Assembly (NCBI RefSeq): GCF_005153485.1
Contig: NZ_CP039740.1
Span: 1,615,001-1,679,000, forward strand
Direction of reading: 5' to 3'
Source: Pseudolabrys sp. FHR47
GTDB lineage: Bacteria > Pseudomonadota > Alphaproteobacteria > Rhizobiales > Xanthobacteraceae
DNA length: 64,000 nucleotides
Shown here in pieces: positions 18,443-27,292 of this stretch (within the stretch, counting starts at the first letter, position 1; each line of letters begins with the position of its first letter). Below the pieces are notes generated by a model. It was not told the DNA's origin and ran no database searches. It saw nothing but the letters and a program-made list of their open reading frames with translations. Position numbers and translations under genes: made by a program.

Positions 18443-18611
18443 CCCCGCCTGCGCGGGGATGACCGGAGAAGTGACTTGCTCGGCGCGCTCCCTCTCCCCT
18501 TGGGGGAGAGGGTTGGGGTGAGGGGGCAAGTGAGCCCGATGGTTTGTAACCCCTCACCCGGATCGCTTCGCGATCCGACCTCTCCCTATGGGAGAGGTGA
18601 AGTAAGCAAGC
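18443..18611. repeat. Compound intergenic repeat, copy A
   Basis: Holds a CCCCGC/GCGGGGATGAC palindrome, then CTCTCCCC...GGGGGAGAGG, and CTCACCCGGATCGCTTCGCGATCC with CTCTCCC/GGGAGAGG. Nearly the same sequence precedes the end of the intact FAH gene at 19437-19641. The two copies mark the borders of a duplication that also copied the gene's 3' end. Confidence 0.85.
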
Positions 18612-18836
18612 TCACTTCTTAAACGCCACGATCTTCTGCTTCTGCTCGCCGAGGCCGTCGATGCCGAGGGTGACGACGTCGCCCGCTTTCAGGAACTGCG
18701 GGGTCGGCTTCATGCCGAGGCCGACGCCCGGCGGCGTGCCGGTGATGATGATGTCGCCCGGGTTGAGCACGAACATCTGCGAGCAGTACCAGACGATGAA
18801 CTCGCAATCGAACACCATGGTCTTGGTGTTGCCGCG
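18612..18836 (-). pseudogene. Duplicated 3' fragment of the FAH-family gene
   Basis: About 225 bases almost identical to the last 75 codons of the intact gene at 19642-20496, reading MVFDCEFIVWYCSQMFVLN to the same KIVAFKK end and stop. Similarity ends abruptly at GCCGCG (18831-18836, matching 19861-19866). The fragment lacks the catalytic N-terminal region and a start signal, so it is a dead remnant. Confidence 0.9.
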
Positions 18837-18864
18837 GCATCAATTTGCCACGAAGAATATGAGC

Positions 18865-19275
18865 TCATGCCTTGCTGGCGCGAACGATCCGACCTTCGAG
18901 CTTGGTCGCCGCCGCCACGGTGTTCGAGACAGTGCCGAACTTCCGCACATTGGTGTGCATCAACTCGAGCCGGCGATCGTCCTCATCAGTGTCGACGATC
19001 AGCTCGTAGCTGATCGACGCCATGAAGGGCGGCGAGTCCTGCCGCACGCCATGCAGGCGAACCTGTACGCCTCGATACGTGAAATGATTCATCGGTGCGA
19101 TGCGCTCGATGCCCTTGATCATGCAGGCGGCGATGGCCGCGAGCAATAACTCGGCCGGATTGAAAGCGTCCGCGCGGCCGTTGACGTCGGTGTCGAGAAT
19201 GATCTCGGCGTCTTTACAGTGGGCCGCGCTGCCGTGCGCATCGATACGCTTTGCGACGACGTCGTATTCGAGCAT
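18865..19275 (-). CDS. OsmC-family protein
   Basis: A 136-residue OsmC/Ohr-fold protein, a family of thiol peroxidases acting on organic hydroperoxides. FNPAELLLAAIAACMIKGIERI carries the first conserved Cys. At the position of the second redox Cys it reads KFGTVSNTVA, so only one of the two reactive Cys is kept; peroxidase activity by the usual disulfide mechanism is doubtful and another role in this family (YhfA-like) is possible. It sits between the two copies of the duplicated repeat and FAH end. Confidence 0.88.
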   Translation of the reverse strand: MLEYDVVAKRIDAHGSAAHCKDAEIILDTDVNGRADAFNPAELLLAAIAACMIKGIERIAPMNHFTYRGVQVRLHGVRQDSPPFMASISYELIVDTDEDDRRLELMHTNVRKFGTVSNTVAAATKLEGRIVRASKA

Positions 19276-19388
19276 GGTGGTTCTCCGAGTCCGGCCGCGC
19301 CGGTCGCTTTTTTCCTTCTATCGGAAGTCTAACGCTTGCGCCGGGTGGCCCCTTGAGATGAGTCAATATTCCGGCGTCTGCTCCGCTT

Positions 19389-19427
19389 GCAAAAACCCCG
19401 GGCTCGTCGCCCGGGGTTTTTTGCTTT
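19389..19427 (-). terminator. Terminator downstream of the FAH gene (works in both directions)
   Basis: Stem CCCCGGGC/GCCCGGGG with loop TCGTC and A/T tracts on both sides. Placed for the minus-strand FAH gene, whose transcript would also run through the compound repeat. Confidence 0.85.
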
Positions 19428-19436
19428 TTTTGACTG

Positions 19437-19641
19437 GGTCCCCGCTTACGCGGGGATGACCGGAGAAGTGACTTGCTCGGCGCGCTCCCTCTCCCCATAG
19501 GCGAGCGGACGCTCGCCGTTCGGCGAGCTATGGGGGAGAGGGTTGGGGTGAGGGGGCAAGTGAGCCCGATGGTTTGTAACCCCTCACCCGGATCGCTTCG
19601 CGATCCGACCTCTCCCTATGGGAGAGGTGAAGTAAGCAAGC
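19437..19641. repeat. Compound intergenic repeat, copy B
   Basis: Near-identical to copy A (18443-18611), but with about 35 extra bases at 19497-19531 that themselves form a palindrome (GCGAGCGGACGCTCGC and TTCGGCGAGC). Copies A and B, with the attached FAH ends, lie about 1 kb apart in direct orientation. Confidence 0.85.
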
Positions 19642-20496
19642 TTACTTCTTAAACGCGACGATCTTCTGCTTCTGCTCGCCGAGGCCGTCGATGCCGAGGG
19701 TGACGACGTCGCCCGCTTTCAGGAACTGCGGGGTCGGCTTCATGCCGAGGCCCACGCCCGGCGGCGTGCCGGTGATGATGATGTCGCCCGGATTGAGCAC
19801 GAACATCTGCGAGCAGTACCAGACGATGAACTCGCAATCGAACACCATGGTCTTGGTGTTGCCGCGCTGGCGCGGCTCGCCGTTGACGTCGAGCCACATG
19901 TTGAGGTTCTGCGGGTTCTTCATCTCGTCCTTGGTGACGAACCACGGGCCGATCGGCCCGAAGGTCTCGCAGCTCTTGCCCTTGCCCCACTGGCCACCGG
20001 AGCGCTCGATCTGGAAATTGCGCTCGGAGACGTCGTTGGCGAGGAAGTAGCCGGCGATGGCGTCCTTCGCCTTGGCCTTGTCAAGATAGCGCGCGCGCTT
20101 GCCGATCACGATGCCGAGTTCGATTTCCCAGTCGAGCTTCAGCGATTCCTTCGGCACGATGGTGTCGTCATTCGGGCCGCAGATCGACGAGGTGTGCTTC
20201 CAGAAAATCACAGGCTCTTTCGGCACGGGCAGGCCCGCTTCGGCGGCGTGGTCGGAATAGTTGAGGCCGATGGCGACGAAGTTCTTCACATTGCCGACGC
20301 ACGCGCCGAGGCGCGGCTTGCCGGAGACCGGCTTCATGCGCTTGAGATTGAGCTTCTTGATCTTGGCGAGACCGCCCGCGGCGATCATGTCGCCGTCGAT
20401 GTCTTTTACGACGCGCGACAGGTCGCGGATCTTGCCGTCCTCCGCGATGATGCCGGGCTTTTCGCGGCCGGGTGCGCCGTAGCGGACGAGCTTCAT
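19642..20496 (-). CDS. Fumarylacetoacetate hydrolase-family protein
   Basis: A 284-residue cytosolic FAH-fold enzyme; members cleave or decarboxylate acylpyruvates and related 2-oxoacids using a divalent metal. Visible are GLNYSDHAAEAG, the metal-ligand segment LDWEIELGIVIGKRA, IAGYFLANDVSERNFQ and IITGTPPGVGLGM. The start follows GGGAGACC. Closest in pattern to ureidoglycolate lyase or 2,4-diketo-3-deoxyfuconate hydrolase homologues; the substrate is not determined. Its 3' end is duplicated at 18612-18836. Confidence 0.9.
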   Translation of the reverse strand: MKLVRYGAPGREKPGIIAEDGKIRDLSRVVKDIDGDMIAAGGLAKIKKLNLKRMKPVSGKPRLGACVGNVKNFVAIGLNYSDHAAEAGLPVPKEPVIFWKHTSSICGPNDDTIVPKESLKLDWEIELGIVIGKRARYLDKAKAKDAIAGYFLANDVSERNFQIERSGGQWGKGKSCETFGPIGPWFVTKDEMKNPQNLNMWLDVNGEPRQRGNTKTMVFDCEFIVWYCSQMFVLNPGDIIITGTPPGVGLGMKPTPQFLKAGDVVTLGIDGLGEQKQKIVAFKK

Positions 20497-20629
20497 ACTT
20501 AGGTCTCCCTTGATCAGTTTGTCGTTATTGCCGTTTGGCGAAAGAGGGGCGGGACTATGCGATGGCGCAAGGCGCGGGGCAAGGGGAGGCAGACGGGGAG
20601 GTGCGCGCGGCCGACTTGCGCCCGCAGGG

Positions 20630-21544
20630 TCAGCGCTTGAGCCGCGCCCGCGCGGCGCGGATGACGTCCGGCACGGCCTCGTCATTGTTGGGCGCCATGA
20701 TGTGCACGCCGGCGACCTGAGGATTGGCGGCGAGCGCCGCGATCAGGTCCACGGCGATGGCGCGCCCTTCCGCGGCCGGATCGGCGGCGGCCTCGAGGCG
20801 GGCGACGGTCGCGTCCGGGATGATGGTGCCGAACAATTTCTCGCGCATCCAGCGCGCCGACTTGGCCGAGCGCAAAGGCGCGATACCGATGATGAGCTTG
20901 AGGTCCGCAGACCCTTCGCCAACAAGCCCGTGCTCGGCGAGCCGCGCCGTGTAGCGGGCGACGACGTCAGGGTCCATGCAGAACTGGGTCTGCGCGAATT
21001 GCGCGCCGGCTTCAACCTTGCCGGTGAGGCCCTTCGGCTCCCAGCCGGGCGGCGGATCGATCGGCGCATCGGCGGCGCCGAGGAAGAAGGCGGCGGTGCC
21101 GGCGACCTTGCGGCCGCTCGGCAGTTCGTTCGTGTCGCGCAGCTTGCGCGCGGTTTCCAGAAGGCCGCGAGCGTCGAGGTCGAACACCGGCTTGGCGTCG
21201 GGCTGGTCGCCGGCGGACGGATCGTCGCCGCGCAGGATGAGGAGATTGCGAATGCCGAGCGCGGCGGCGGCCATCAGGTCGCCCTGCAGCGCGATGCGGT
21301 TGCGGTCGCGGCAGGTGAGCTGGAGGATCGGCTCGATGCCTTCCTGGATCAGGATCGCGGCGGCGGCCAGCGCGCCCATGTGGGAGCGGGCGCCGGCGCC
21401 GTCGGTGACATTGACCGCGTCGGCGAGACCCTTGAGCGGCGCCGCCTTGGCAACGAGATCGGCGCGATCGAACGACACCGGCGGCGTGATCTCGGCGGTG
21501 ATGACGAAGCGCCCGTGGCTGAGTTTTTGCTGCAAGGTTTCCAT
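20630..21544 (-). CDS. Methylenetetrahydrofolate reductase-family protein (MetF-like)
   Basis: A 304-residue flavin TIM-barrel protein. FVITAEITPPVSFDRADLV at the N-terminus, VNVTDGAGARSHMGALAAA, ILQLTCRDRNRIALQGDLMAAAALGIRNLLILRGDDP and FAQTQFCMDPDVV are MetF-family hallmarks. MetF reduces methylene-THF for methionine synthesis, but this branch may act with C1 metabolism elsewhere. The start at 21544 follows the hallmark spacing; the frame stays open far upstream because it shadows the divergent gene. Confidence 0.87.
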   Translation of the reverse strand: METLQQKLSHGRFVITAEITPPVSFDRADLVAKAAPLKGLADAVNVTDGAGARSHMGALAAAAILIQEGIEPILQLTCRDRNRIALQGDLMAAAALGIRNLLILRGDDPSAGDQPDAKPVFDLDARGLLETARKLRDTNELPSGRKVAGTAAFFLGAADAPIDPPPGWEPKGLTGKVEAGAQFAQTQFCMDPDVVARYTARLAEHGLVGEGSADLKLIIGIAPLRSAKSARWMREKLFGTIIPDATVARLEAAADPAAEGRAIAVDLIAALAANPQVAGVHIMAPNNDEAVPDVIRAARARLKR

Positions 21545-21614
21545 GCGGTTTTGCCTCTCGCAGAATTGCGCAAAGCTTGCAAGTATGCCCGCCGAACAAC
21601 GCCGGGACACTGAC

Positions 21615-22430
21615 ATGTCATTGCTGCAATCCGTCGATGAGGCGGTATCCACTATTGCCGACGGCGCGCTGCTGATCGTGCCGCGCGAAGTCTGCGGCGT
21701 GCCGATGGCGGCGACGCGGGCGCTGATCCGGCGCGGTATCAAGAACCTGCATCTCGTCGCGCTGCCGACCTCGTCGATGCAGGCCGATATGCTGATCGGG
21801 GCGGGCTGCGTCGCGACCTTGGAAACCAGCGCCGTCAGCCTCGGCGAACTCGGGCCGGCGCCGCGCTTCACCGCCGCGGTTTTGTCGGGCGCGATCAAGA
21901 TGAAGGACGCTACCTGTCCGGCGCTGCACGCCGCCTTGCAGGCGGCGGAGAAGGGCGTGCCCTTCATGCCGCTGCGCGGGCTCATCGGCTCGGACGTGCT
22001 GAAATATCGCGACGACTGGAAGGTGATCGATTCACCGTTCGGTAATTCCGATCCGATCGTGCTGCTGCCGGCGATCAACCCGGACGTCGCGCTGTTCCAC
22101 GCGCCGCTCGCCGACGAACACGGCAATGTCTGGATCGGCCGCCAGCGCGAGCTCGTGACCATGGCGCATGCGTCGAAGCGCACCATCGTCACCGTCGAGA
22201 AGATCGAGAACCGCAATCTGCTCGACGATCCCTTGTATGCCGCCGGCACCTTGCCCGGCTTCTATGTCGATGCCATAGCCGTCGCCGAGAATGGCGCCTG
22301 GCCGCTGCCGCTGCCGGACCGCTACCGCGCCGATGTCGAGCATCTCAAGCTGTACGCAAAGATGGCGGCGAGCGAGGAGGGGTTTGGGGAGTATGTCGCG
22401 AAGTATGTGCATGAGAATGTCGCGGTGTGA
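21615..22430 (+). CDS. CoA-transferase family, subunit A-like
   Basis: A 271-residue alpha subunit of the class I CoA-transferase fold (GctA/IpdA type). Segments include GALLIVPREVCGVPMAATRALIRRGI, LHLVALPTSSMQADMLIGAGCV and FHAPLADEHGNVWIGRQRE, equivalent to the usual VQ.AD..GN. It pairs with the subunit B-like gene 100 bases downstream, across an inverted repeat. It is divergent from the MetF-like gene, with a 70-base gap that must hold both promoters. The substrate acyl-CoA is unknown. Confidence 0.82.
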   Translation: MSLLQSVDEAVSTIADGALLIVPREVCGVPMAATRALIRRGIKNLHLVALPTSSMQADMLIGAGCVATLETSAVSLGELGPAPRFTAAVLSGAIKMKDATCPALHAALQAAEKGVPFMPLRGLIGSDVLKYRDDWKVIDSPFGNSDPIVLLPAINPDVALFHAPLADEHGNVWIGRQRELVTMAHASKRTIVTVEKIENRNLLDDPLYAAGTLPGFYVDAIAVAENGAWPLPLPDRYRADVEHLKLYAKMAASEEGFGEYVAKYVHENVAV

Positions 22431-22437
22431 TCTTTCT

Positions 22438-22521
22438 GTCGTCCCCGCGAAGGCGGGGACCCATAGCCACCGAATTTTCGTGAGCACAGGGATTATGGGT
22501 CCCCGCCTTCGCGGGGACGAC
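22438..22521. repeat. REP-like inverted repeat between the CoA-transferase genes
   Basis: Two 28-base arms, each beginning GTCGTCCCCGCGAAGG on its own strand, face each other around 28 bases. Each arm contains an inner CCCCGC/GCGGGG palindrome. The same unit appears singly at 18443 and 19439 and as a pair at 32448-32529. In the mRNA it would form a long hairpin inside the operon. Confidence 0.9.
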
Positions 22522-22532
22522 GAGTAGACATC

Positions 22533-23294
22533 ATGACCTTCCTCCCCGAAGAACTCCTCGCCGATCAGATCGCTAACACCATCGGCGATGTGCGCCATGT
22601 CGCCGTCGGCAATGCTTCGCCGATCCCGGCGACGGCCGCGCTTTTGGCGCGCGAGCGCGGCAAGCTCACGGGCACGAACCGGCCTTATGTGTCGCTGCTC
22701 GGCAGTTCGCAGCACACCTTCTGGACTGATGGCGGCCGCGAACTGTTCGACTGCGCCGGGCAGGGCCGCATCGACGTGTTCTTTCTCTCGGGGGGGCAGA
22801 TCGACGGCGAAGGCAACATCAATCTCGTCGAGATCGGCGATCACGCGCATCCCAAGGTGCGCTTTCCCGGCTCCTATGGATCGGCGCATCTCTATTACAT
22901 CGTGCCCAAGGTGATCCTGTTCCGCACCGAGCATTCGCGCCGCACTCTGGTGCCGAAGGTGGATTTCATCAGCGCGGCGGGCCACAGCGAGCCGAATGTC
23001 TATCGCACCGGTGGCCCGGTTGCGCTCATCACCAACCGCTGCCTGTTCTCCTTCGCCAATGGCCGGTTTACGCTCAAGAGCGTGCATCCGGGGCATACGG
23101 TGGAGGAGGTGATCGAGCACACCGGCTTCGACTTCGACCGCCCGGCGGTTGTGCCGGAGACGCCGGCGCCGACGCCGGAAACGTTGGCGCTGATGCGCGA
23201 GAAGGTGGCGCCGCAACTCGAAGCGCTCTATCCGCAGTTCGTGGAGCAGGTTTTCGGCGCCGGTCATCGCGGAAACAACAATGCCGAGCGATGA
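22533..23294 (+). CDS. CoA-transferase family, subunit B-like
   Basis: A 253-residue beta subunit of the same fold (GctB/IpdB type). GKLTGTNRPYVSLLGSS occupies the position where true CoA-transferases have the S-E-N-G motif with the catalytic Glu; no such Glu is seen, so a hydrolase role as in IpdAB is possible. IDVFFLSGGQIDGEGNINL and FPGSYGSAHLY are family segments. The gene overlaps the next one by 14 bases. Confidence 0.82.
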   Translation: MTFLPEELLADQIANTIGDVRHVAVGNASPIPATAALLARERGKLTGTNRPYVSLLGSSQHTFWTDGGRELFDCAGQGRIDVFFLSGGQIDGEGNINLVEIGDHAHPKVRFPGSYGSAHLYYIVPKVILFRTEHSRRTLVPKVDFISAAGHSEPNVYRTGGPVALITNRCLFSFANGRFTLKSVHPGHTVEEVIEHTGFDFDRPAVVPETPAPTPETLALMREKVAPQLEALYPQFVEQVFGAGHRGNNNAER

Positions 23295-24567
23295 CGATCT
23301 GCTGCGGCAAGCCATAGGGTCGTTCCAGGCCGGCCAACTGGAGAATGCCGAACGGCAGTTCAGGGACCTGCTGGCGCAGAGCCCGCAACATCTGGCCGGG
23401 CTCAATCTGCTCGGCATGGTGCTGACCGGCGCCGGAAAGTTCGAGGACGCCGAACGCACCATCAAGGCGGCCATCGCCGTCAACGCCAATTCGGACGCCA
23501 CGCACCACAATCTCGGCATGGTTCTTCAAGCGCTCGCGCGTCCGGGGGAAGCCGTCGCATGTTTCGACCGCGCCATTGCCATCAATCCGAATGCCGCGGA
23601 TAGCTGGAACCAGCGTGGCAAGGCGCTCCACACGCTGCGCCGTCTCGACGATGCGTTGCAGTCGTTCAACCGCGCGGCCGGGTTGAAGCCTGACTTGGTC
23701 GAGGCATGGCTCGGGCTCGGCAGCATCCTGTCGCTGGCGAAAGACAGCGAGAAGGCGCTTGTTGCCTATGACAAGGCGCTGGCGCTGAACCCGAAGCTGC
23801 CGGAAGCGTGGCTCGGCCGCGCGCTGTCGTTGGCGCAACTCAAGCGCAAGGACGAAGCCATTGCCGCCTATCGCGATGCGTTGCGACATGGCGTGGATCA
23901 GGGGCAGGTCGCGCTGCATCTGGCGGCGCTCGGCGCCGCACCGCCGCCAACAGCTACTCCGGCAGCGAGTGTGGTCGCGGCCTTCGACCAATATGCCGAG
24001 ACCTTCGACCGTAATCTTGTCGAGGACCTGAAATACGCCATTCCGGTGGCGATCGCCGATGCGCTGAAACGCCATGGTGCGACGGGCGACCTCGATATCC
24101 TCGATCTCGGCTGCGGCACGGGCTTGGTCGGCGAGCAGATCGTGTCGCTCAGGCGCCAGATGATCGGTGTCGATCTGTCGCCGAAGATGCTGGAGAAGGC
24201 GAGGGCGCGTGGCATCTATGATGAACTCGTGTGCGGCGAACTGGTGGCGTTTCTCGACGGCCAGGAGACGAGCTGCGATGTCGTCGTTGCCGCCGACGTG
24301 TTCATCTATATTGGCGACCTCGAGGCTGTGTTCGAACGCGTGCGCCGCGCGCTCAGAAAGAATGGCCTGTTCTTATTCTCGGTCGAGGTCTCTGAGGATG
24401 CCAACGTCGCATACCGCGAGACGTTTCACTTTGCGCATTCCGCCGCCTATATCCGTGGGCTGGCGCAGGCGAGCGGCTTCTCCGTCGAAGAACTGGAGCC
24501 GGTTGTGATCCGGCAGGAGGCCGCCGCGCGGGTCAATGGCTACCTTGCGGTGCTGCGGGCCGGCTGA
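23281..24567 (+). CDS. TPR-repeat methyltransferase fusion protein
   Basis: A 428-residue protein with two parts. Residues 1-215 are about six TPR repeats (for example GRALSLAQLKRKDEAIAAYRDAL). Residues 230-428 are a class I SAM methyltransferase with motif I LDILDLGCGTGLVG, motif II QMIGVDLSPKMLEKA and DVVVAADVFIYIGDL. The TPR part probably recruits a protein substrate. It overlaps the upstream CoA-transferase gene by 14 bases, hence translational coupling. Target unknown. Confidence 0.9.
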   Translation: MPSDDDLLRQAIGSFQAGQLENAERQFRDLLAQSPQHLAGLNLLGMVLTGAGKFEDAERTIKAAIAVNANSDATHHNLGMVLQALARPGEAVACFDRAIAINPNAADSWNQRGKALHTLRRLDDALQSFNRAAGLKPDLVEAWLGLGSILSLAKDSEKALVAYDKALALNPKLPEAWLGRALSLAQLKRKDEAIAAYRDALRHGVDQGQVALHLAALGAAPPPTATPAASVVAAFDQYAETFDRNLVEDLKYAIPVAIADALKRHGATGDLDILDLGCGTGLVGEQIVSLRRQMIGVDLSPKMLEKARARGIYDELVCGELVAFLDGQETSCDVVVAADVFIYIGDLEAVFERVRRALRKNGLFLFSVEVSEDANVAYRETFHFAHSAAYIRGLAQASGFSVEELEPVVIRQEAAARVNGYLAVLRAG

Positions 24568-24706
24568 GCGATAGCCAGGTGCCCGGCTGCCAGGCCGCGC
24601 AACAGGGTTGTCATCGAAGCGTCGGCCAGCAGTCATGCAGCTATTCATATTTGAATTGCCTGCCGAAGCTCTGGCGCTGAGGGGTGCGTCGCACTAAAAA
24701 ATAGCC

Positions 24707-25603
24707 ATGTCCGACTCGACCCTGCCCGCCGACACTTTCAGCCCCCTGCGCAACGCGATTTCCTGGCTTGCCTGGCCTGGGCTGCTGACGATCTCGATCG
24801 CTATCATGGCCTATGGCTTCACGGTGGAGATGCCGGCGCTGTTCTTCAACATCGCCTATCTGCTGCTGGCGTTGTGCCTTTATGGTCTCGAACAGTGGAT
24901 GCCGCACGAGCGGGTGTGGAACGAGAATGACGGGCAGACCTTCGCCAACATCGCCCATACGCTGACCAGCAAGGGCGTGGTGCAGGCCGCGGTGGTGTTC
25001 TCGACTGTTATCGGCATTTCAAGTTACGTCACGCCGGCGGCCGAACCGGGCTACAGCATCTGGCCGCGCAGCTGGCCGATGTGGACGCAGGTCATCCTCG
25101 CCATCGCTGCCGCCGAGTTCGGTCTCTACTGGGGCCATCGCATAGCGCACGAGTGGCCGTGGCTGTGGCGCTTCCATGCCGTGCATCACAGCGTGACGCG
25201 GCTCTGGATCGTCAACACCGGACGTTTTCACTTCGTCGACAGCTTCAAGAGCATCGGGCTTGGCATGGCGATCTTGCTCGCGCTCGGCGCGCCGATGGAA
25301 GTGCTGATCTGGCTCTCGGCGATCACCGCCTTCGTCGGCATGCTGACCCACTGCAATGTCGACATGAAGTTCGGACCGCTGTCGTGGTGGTTCAACACGC
25401 CGGAGCTGCACCGCTGGCATCACAGCAAGGATCTGCGCGAAGGCAACAAGAACTACTCCGAGAACATCATGCTCTGGGATCATGTCTTCGGCACGTTTTA
25501 TAACGCGCGGGACTACCGGCCACCGGTCGATATCGGTATCCAGGAAGAGATGCCGGCGGGCTTCCTGCAGCAACTGGCGTGGCCGTTCAGGCGCCGTCCC
25601 TAG
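24707..25603 (+). CDS. Sterol desaturase/fatty acid hydroxylase-family membrane protein
   Basis: A 298-residue integral-membrane di-iron enzyme. Three histidine boxes are clear: HRIAHE, FHAVHHS and LHRWHHS, along with hydrophobic helices near residues 25-65 and 95-125. The family hydroxylates or desaturates lipids, including hopanoid or fatty-acid chains. No SD is obvious before the ATG at 24707. It precedes a FadL gene, which may be coincidence. Confidence 0.9.
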   Translation: MSDSTLPADTFSPLRNAISWLAWPGLLTISIAIMAYGFTVEMPALFFNIAYLLLALCLYGLEQWMPHERVWNENDGQTFANIAHTLTSKGVVQAAVVFSTVIGISSYVTPAAEPGYSIWPRSWPMWTQVILAIAAAEFGLYWGHRIAHEWPWLWRFHAVHHSVTRLWIVNTGRFHFVDSFKSIGLGMAILLALGAPMEVLIWLSAITAFVGMLTHCNVDMKFGPLSWWFNTPELHRWHHSKDLREGNKNYSENIMLWDHVFGTFYNARDYRPPVDIGIQEEMPAGFLQQLAWPFRRRP

Positions 25604-25646
25604 CCGAGCAGTCTTGTGCGCTGCACAAGCGCGTTCCCGTTATAAA

Positions 25647-25665
25647 ACATTGCGGTACGCAATGT
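25647..25665. promoter_or_regulatory. Palindromic candidate operator upstream of fadL
   Basis: ACATTGCG-GTA-CGCAATGT is a perfect eight-base inverted repeat, preceded by TATAAA. A second inverted pair, TGCCACA (25725-25731) and TGTGGCA (25743-25749), lies downstream. Both fall in the 265-base gap before the FadL gene and could bind a TetR-type or other dimeric regulator; the first could instead be a weak terminator. Confidence 0.45.
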
Positions 25666-25868
25666 TGCCCTCGGGTCCCCCCCGGTGCCGGGTTCCAGTT
25701 TTTGCGTACACTCTGTGACGTGAATGCCACAGCGGGGAGATTTGTGGCAAAAACTCGCCTGTAAGTGGGCTTTCGTTCCGTCGGCCGCATTGCCAGCCCA
25801 CCGGACTCTCGGCACCATCATGCCTACGAAAGCGCCACAGAATTAAGGCGCAGCACTGGGGGACGGGA

Positions 25869-27212
25869 ATGATCAAAGTAAAAGGTGGGATGAAGTCGCT
25901 GCTGCTCGGCTGCTCGAGCGTCGCGCTGGTTTTGACGGCGACGGTTGCGGCCCATGCCGGCGGTTTCGCGTTACGCGAGCAGAGCGCCTATGGGCAGGGC
26001 GCGTCGTTCGCCGGCATTGCCGCCGGCGGTGCGCTGTCGTCGATGTACTGGAACGCGGCGACGATGACGCAGTTCAGTGGCAAGAACGTCGAACTTGGCC
26101 TGTCGGGCATCATGCCCAATGCGTCGCACAGCTACTCGAGGTCGTCGCTGGCAGCATTCAGCACGCCGGGCGATTCAGGCCTGGATGCGCTGGTGCCCAA
26201 CTCGTACGGATCGATCCAACTCAACAAGAACGTCTGGCTCGGCTTGGCGGTCAACGCGCCGTTCGGCCTTGGCGTGCACTTTCCGCAGGTCAACGCCGCG
26301 TCGAGTGGCAGCGGCAACAGCGCCGAAGTCAAGACCTACAATTTCAATCCGTCGATCGCTTACAAGTTCAACGACATGATCAGCGTCGCATTGGGTTTCC
26401 AGGCGCAGTACATCAAGGCGTCTTATGATGCCTTCCTCGGTACGCAGCCGCGCATCGGCACGCTCAACGGCGCCGACTGGGGCTTCGGCTGGACCGCGGG
26501 CGTCACGATCACGCCGATGCCGCGCACGACGATCGGTATCGGCTATCGCTCGGCGATCGATCACACCCTCAGCGGTACCTGGGACGTGCCGGCCGCGGTC
26601 GCGCCGGCGACGCAGCCGGGCTCGGTCAATCTTGGTCTCAAGCTGCCGGATACGGTTACGGTTGGTCTGCGCCATGGCCTCACCGATCGTCTGACCTTGC
26701 TCGCCGGCTTTGAGTGGGCCAACTGGAGCCGCATCGGTACCTCGCGCCTGCTGCAGCCGAACGGCAATGCGGTGACGTTGAGCGGCGCCGCGGTGACGTT
26801 CCCGTTCCAGTATCAGGACGGTTACTATTATTCGCTCGGCGGCGAATATGTGATCAATCCGGCCTGGACGGTGCGTGCTGGCATTGGTTACGAGAAGAGC
26901 CCGATCACGGACGCGGTGCGCACCACCCGTATCCCGGACGCCGACCGCATGTGGTACTCGGTCGGCGCCAGTTACAAGCCGGCCTTCATCAAGGGCGTCA
27001 CGCTTGACCTCGGCTACTCCTTCATCGACGTGAAGAGCGCCACGGTGTGTATGGGCCCGACCGCTGCCGGTGGCTGCCCGAGCAACCCGTGGTCGTCGGC
27101 GACGCTCGCCTATAACGGCTCGGTGAAATCCTACATCAACATCATCTCGGTCGCGTTGCGCTACCAGTTCGGCGCCGACCCGGCGCCGGTGAAGCAGGTC
27201 TATCTGAAGTAA
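25869..27212 (+). CDS. fadL: OmpP1/FadL-family outer-membrane transporter
   Basis: A 447-residue outer-membrane channel for long-chain fatty acids or other hydrophobic compounds. After a signal peptide (from the second Met, MKSLLLGCSSVALV, cleaved near AHA-GGF) comes the FadL-typical GGFALREQSAYGQGASFAGIAAGG with the N-terminal hatch and the NP-like MYWNAA segment. Many barrel strands follow. Starts at 25869 and 25890 both have good SDs. It ends at a strong terminator and is probably transcribed alone. Confidence 0.92.
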   Translation: MIKVKGGMKSLLLGCSSVALVLTATVAAHAGGFALREQSAYGQGASFAGIAAGGALSSMYWNAATMTQFSGKNVELGLSGIMPNASHSYSRSSLAAFSTPGDSGLDALVPNSYGSIQLNKNVWLGLAVNAPFGLGVHFPQVNAASSGSGNSAEVKTYNFNPSIAYKFNDMISVALGFQAQYIKASYDAFLGTQPRIGTLNGADWGFGWTAGVTITPMPRTTIGIGYRSAIDHTLSGTWDVPAAVAPATQPGSVNLGLKLPDTVTVGLRHGLTDRLTLLAGFEWANWSRIGTSRLLQPNGNAVTLSGAAVTFPFQYQDGYYYSLGGEYVINPAWTVRAGIGYEKSPITDAVRTTRIPDADRMWYSVGASYKPAFIKGVTLDLGYSFIDVKSATVCMGPTAAGGCPSNPWSSATLAYNGSVKSYINIISVALRYQFGADPAPVKQVYLK

Positions 27213-27241
27213 CGAACACGCTTCACGGTTCTCGACATGAA

Positions 27242-27272
27242 AAGGCCGGCGGTGACGCCGGCCTTTTTTTTG
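27242..27272 (+). terminator. Rho-independent terminator after fadL
   Basis: A ten-pair stem AAGGCCGGCG/CGCCGGCCTT with loop GTGA and eight T. It also lies just beyond the stop of the convergent SDR gene and could serve both. Confidence 0.92.
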
Positions 27273-27292
27273 AAGTGCGAGCTTGAAGACCT

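Noticed and set aside
18443..19641. Possible insertion sequence behind the FAH duplication
   Set aside because: No transposase gene or terminal inverted repeats with target duplications are seen; the borders are intergenic palindromes, so recombination is enough.
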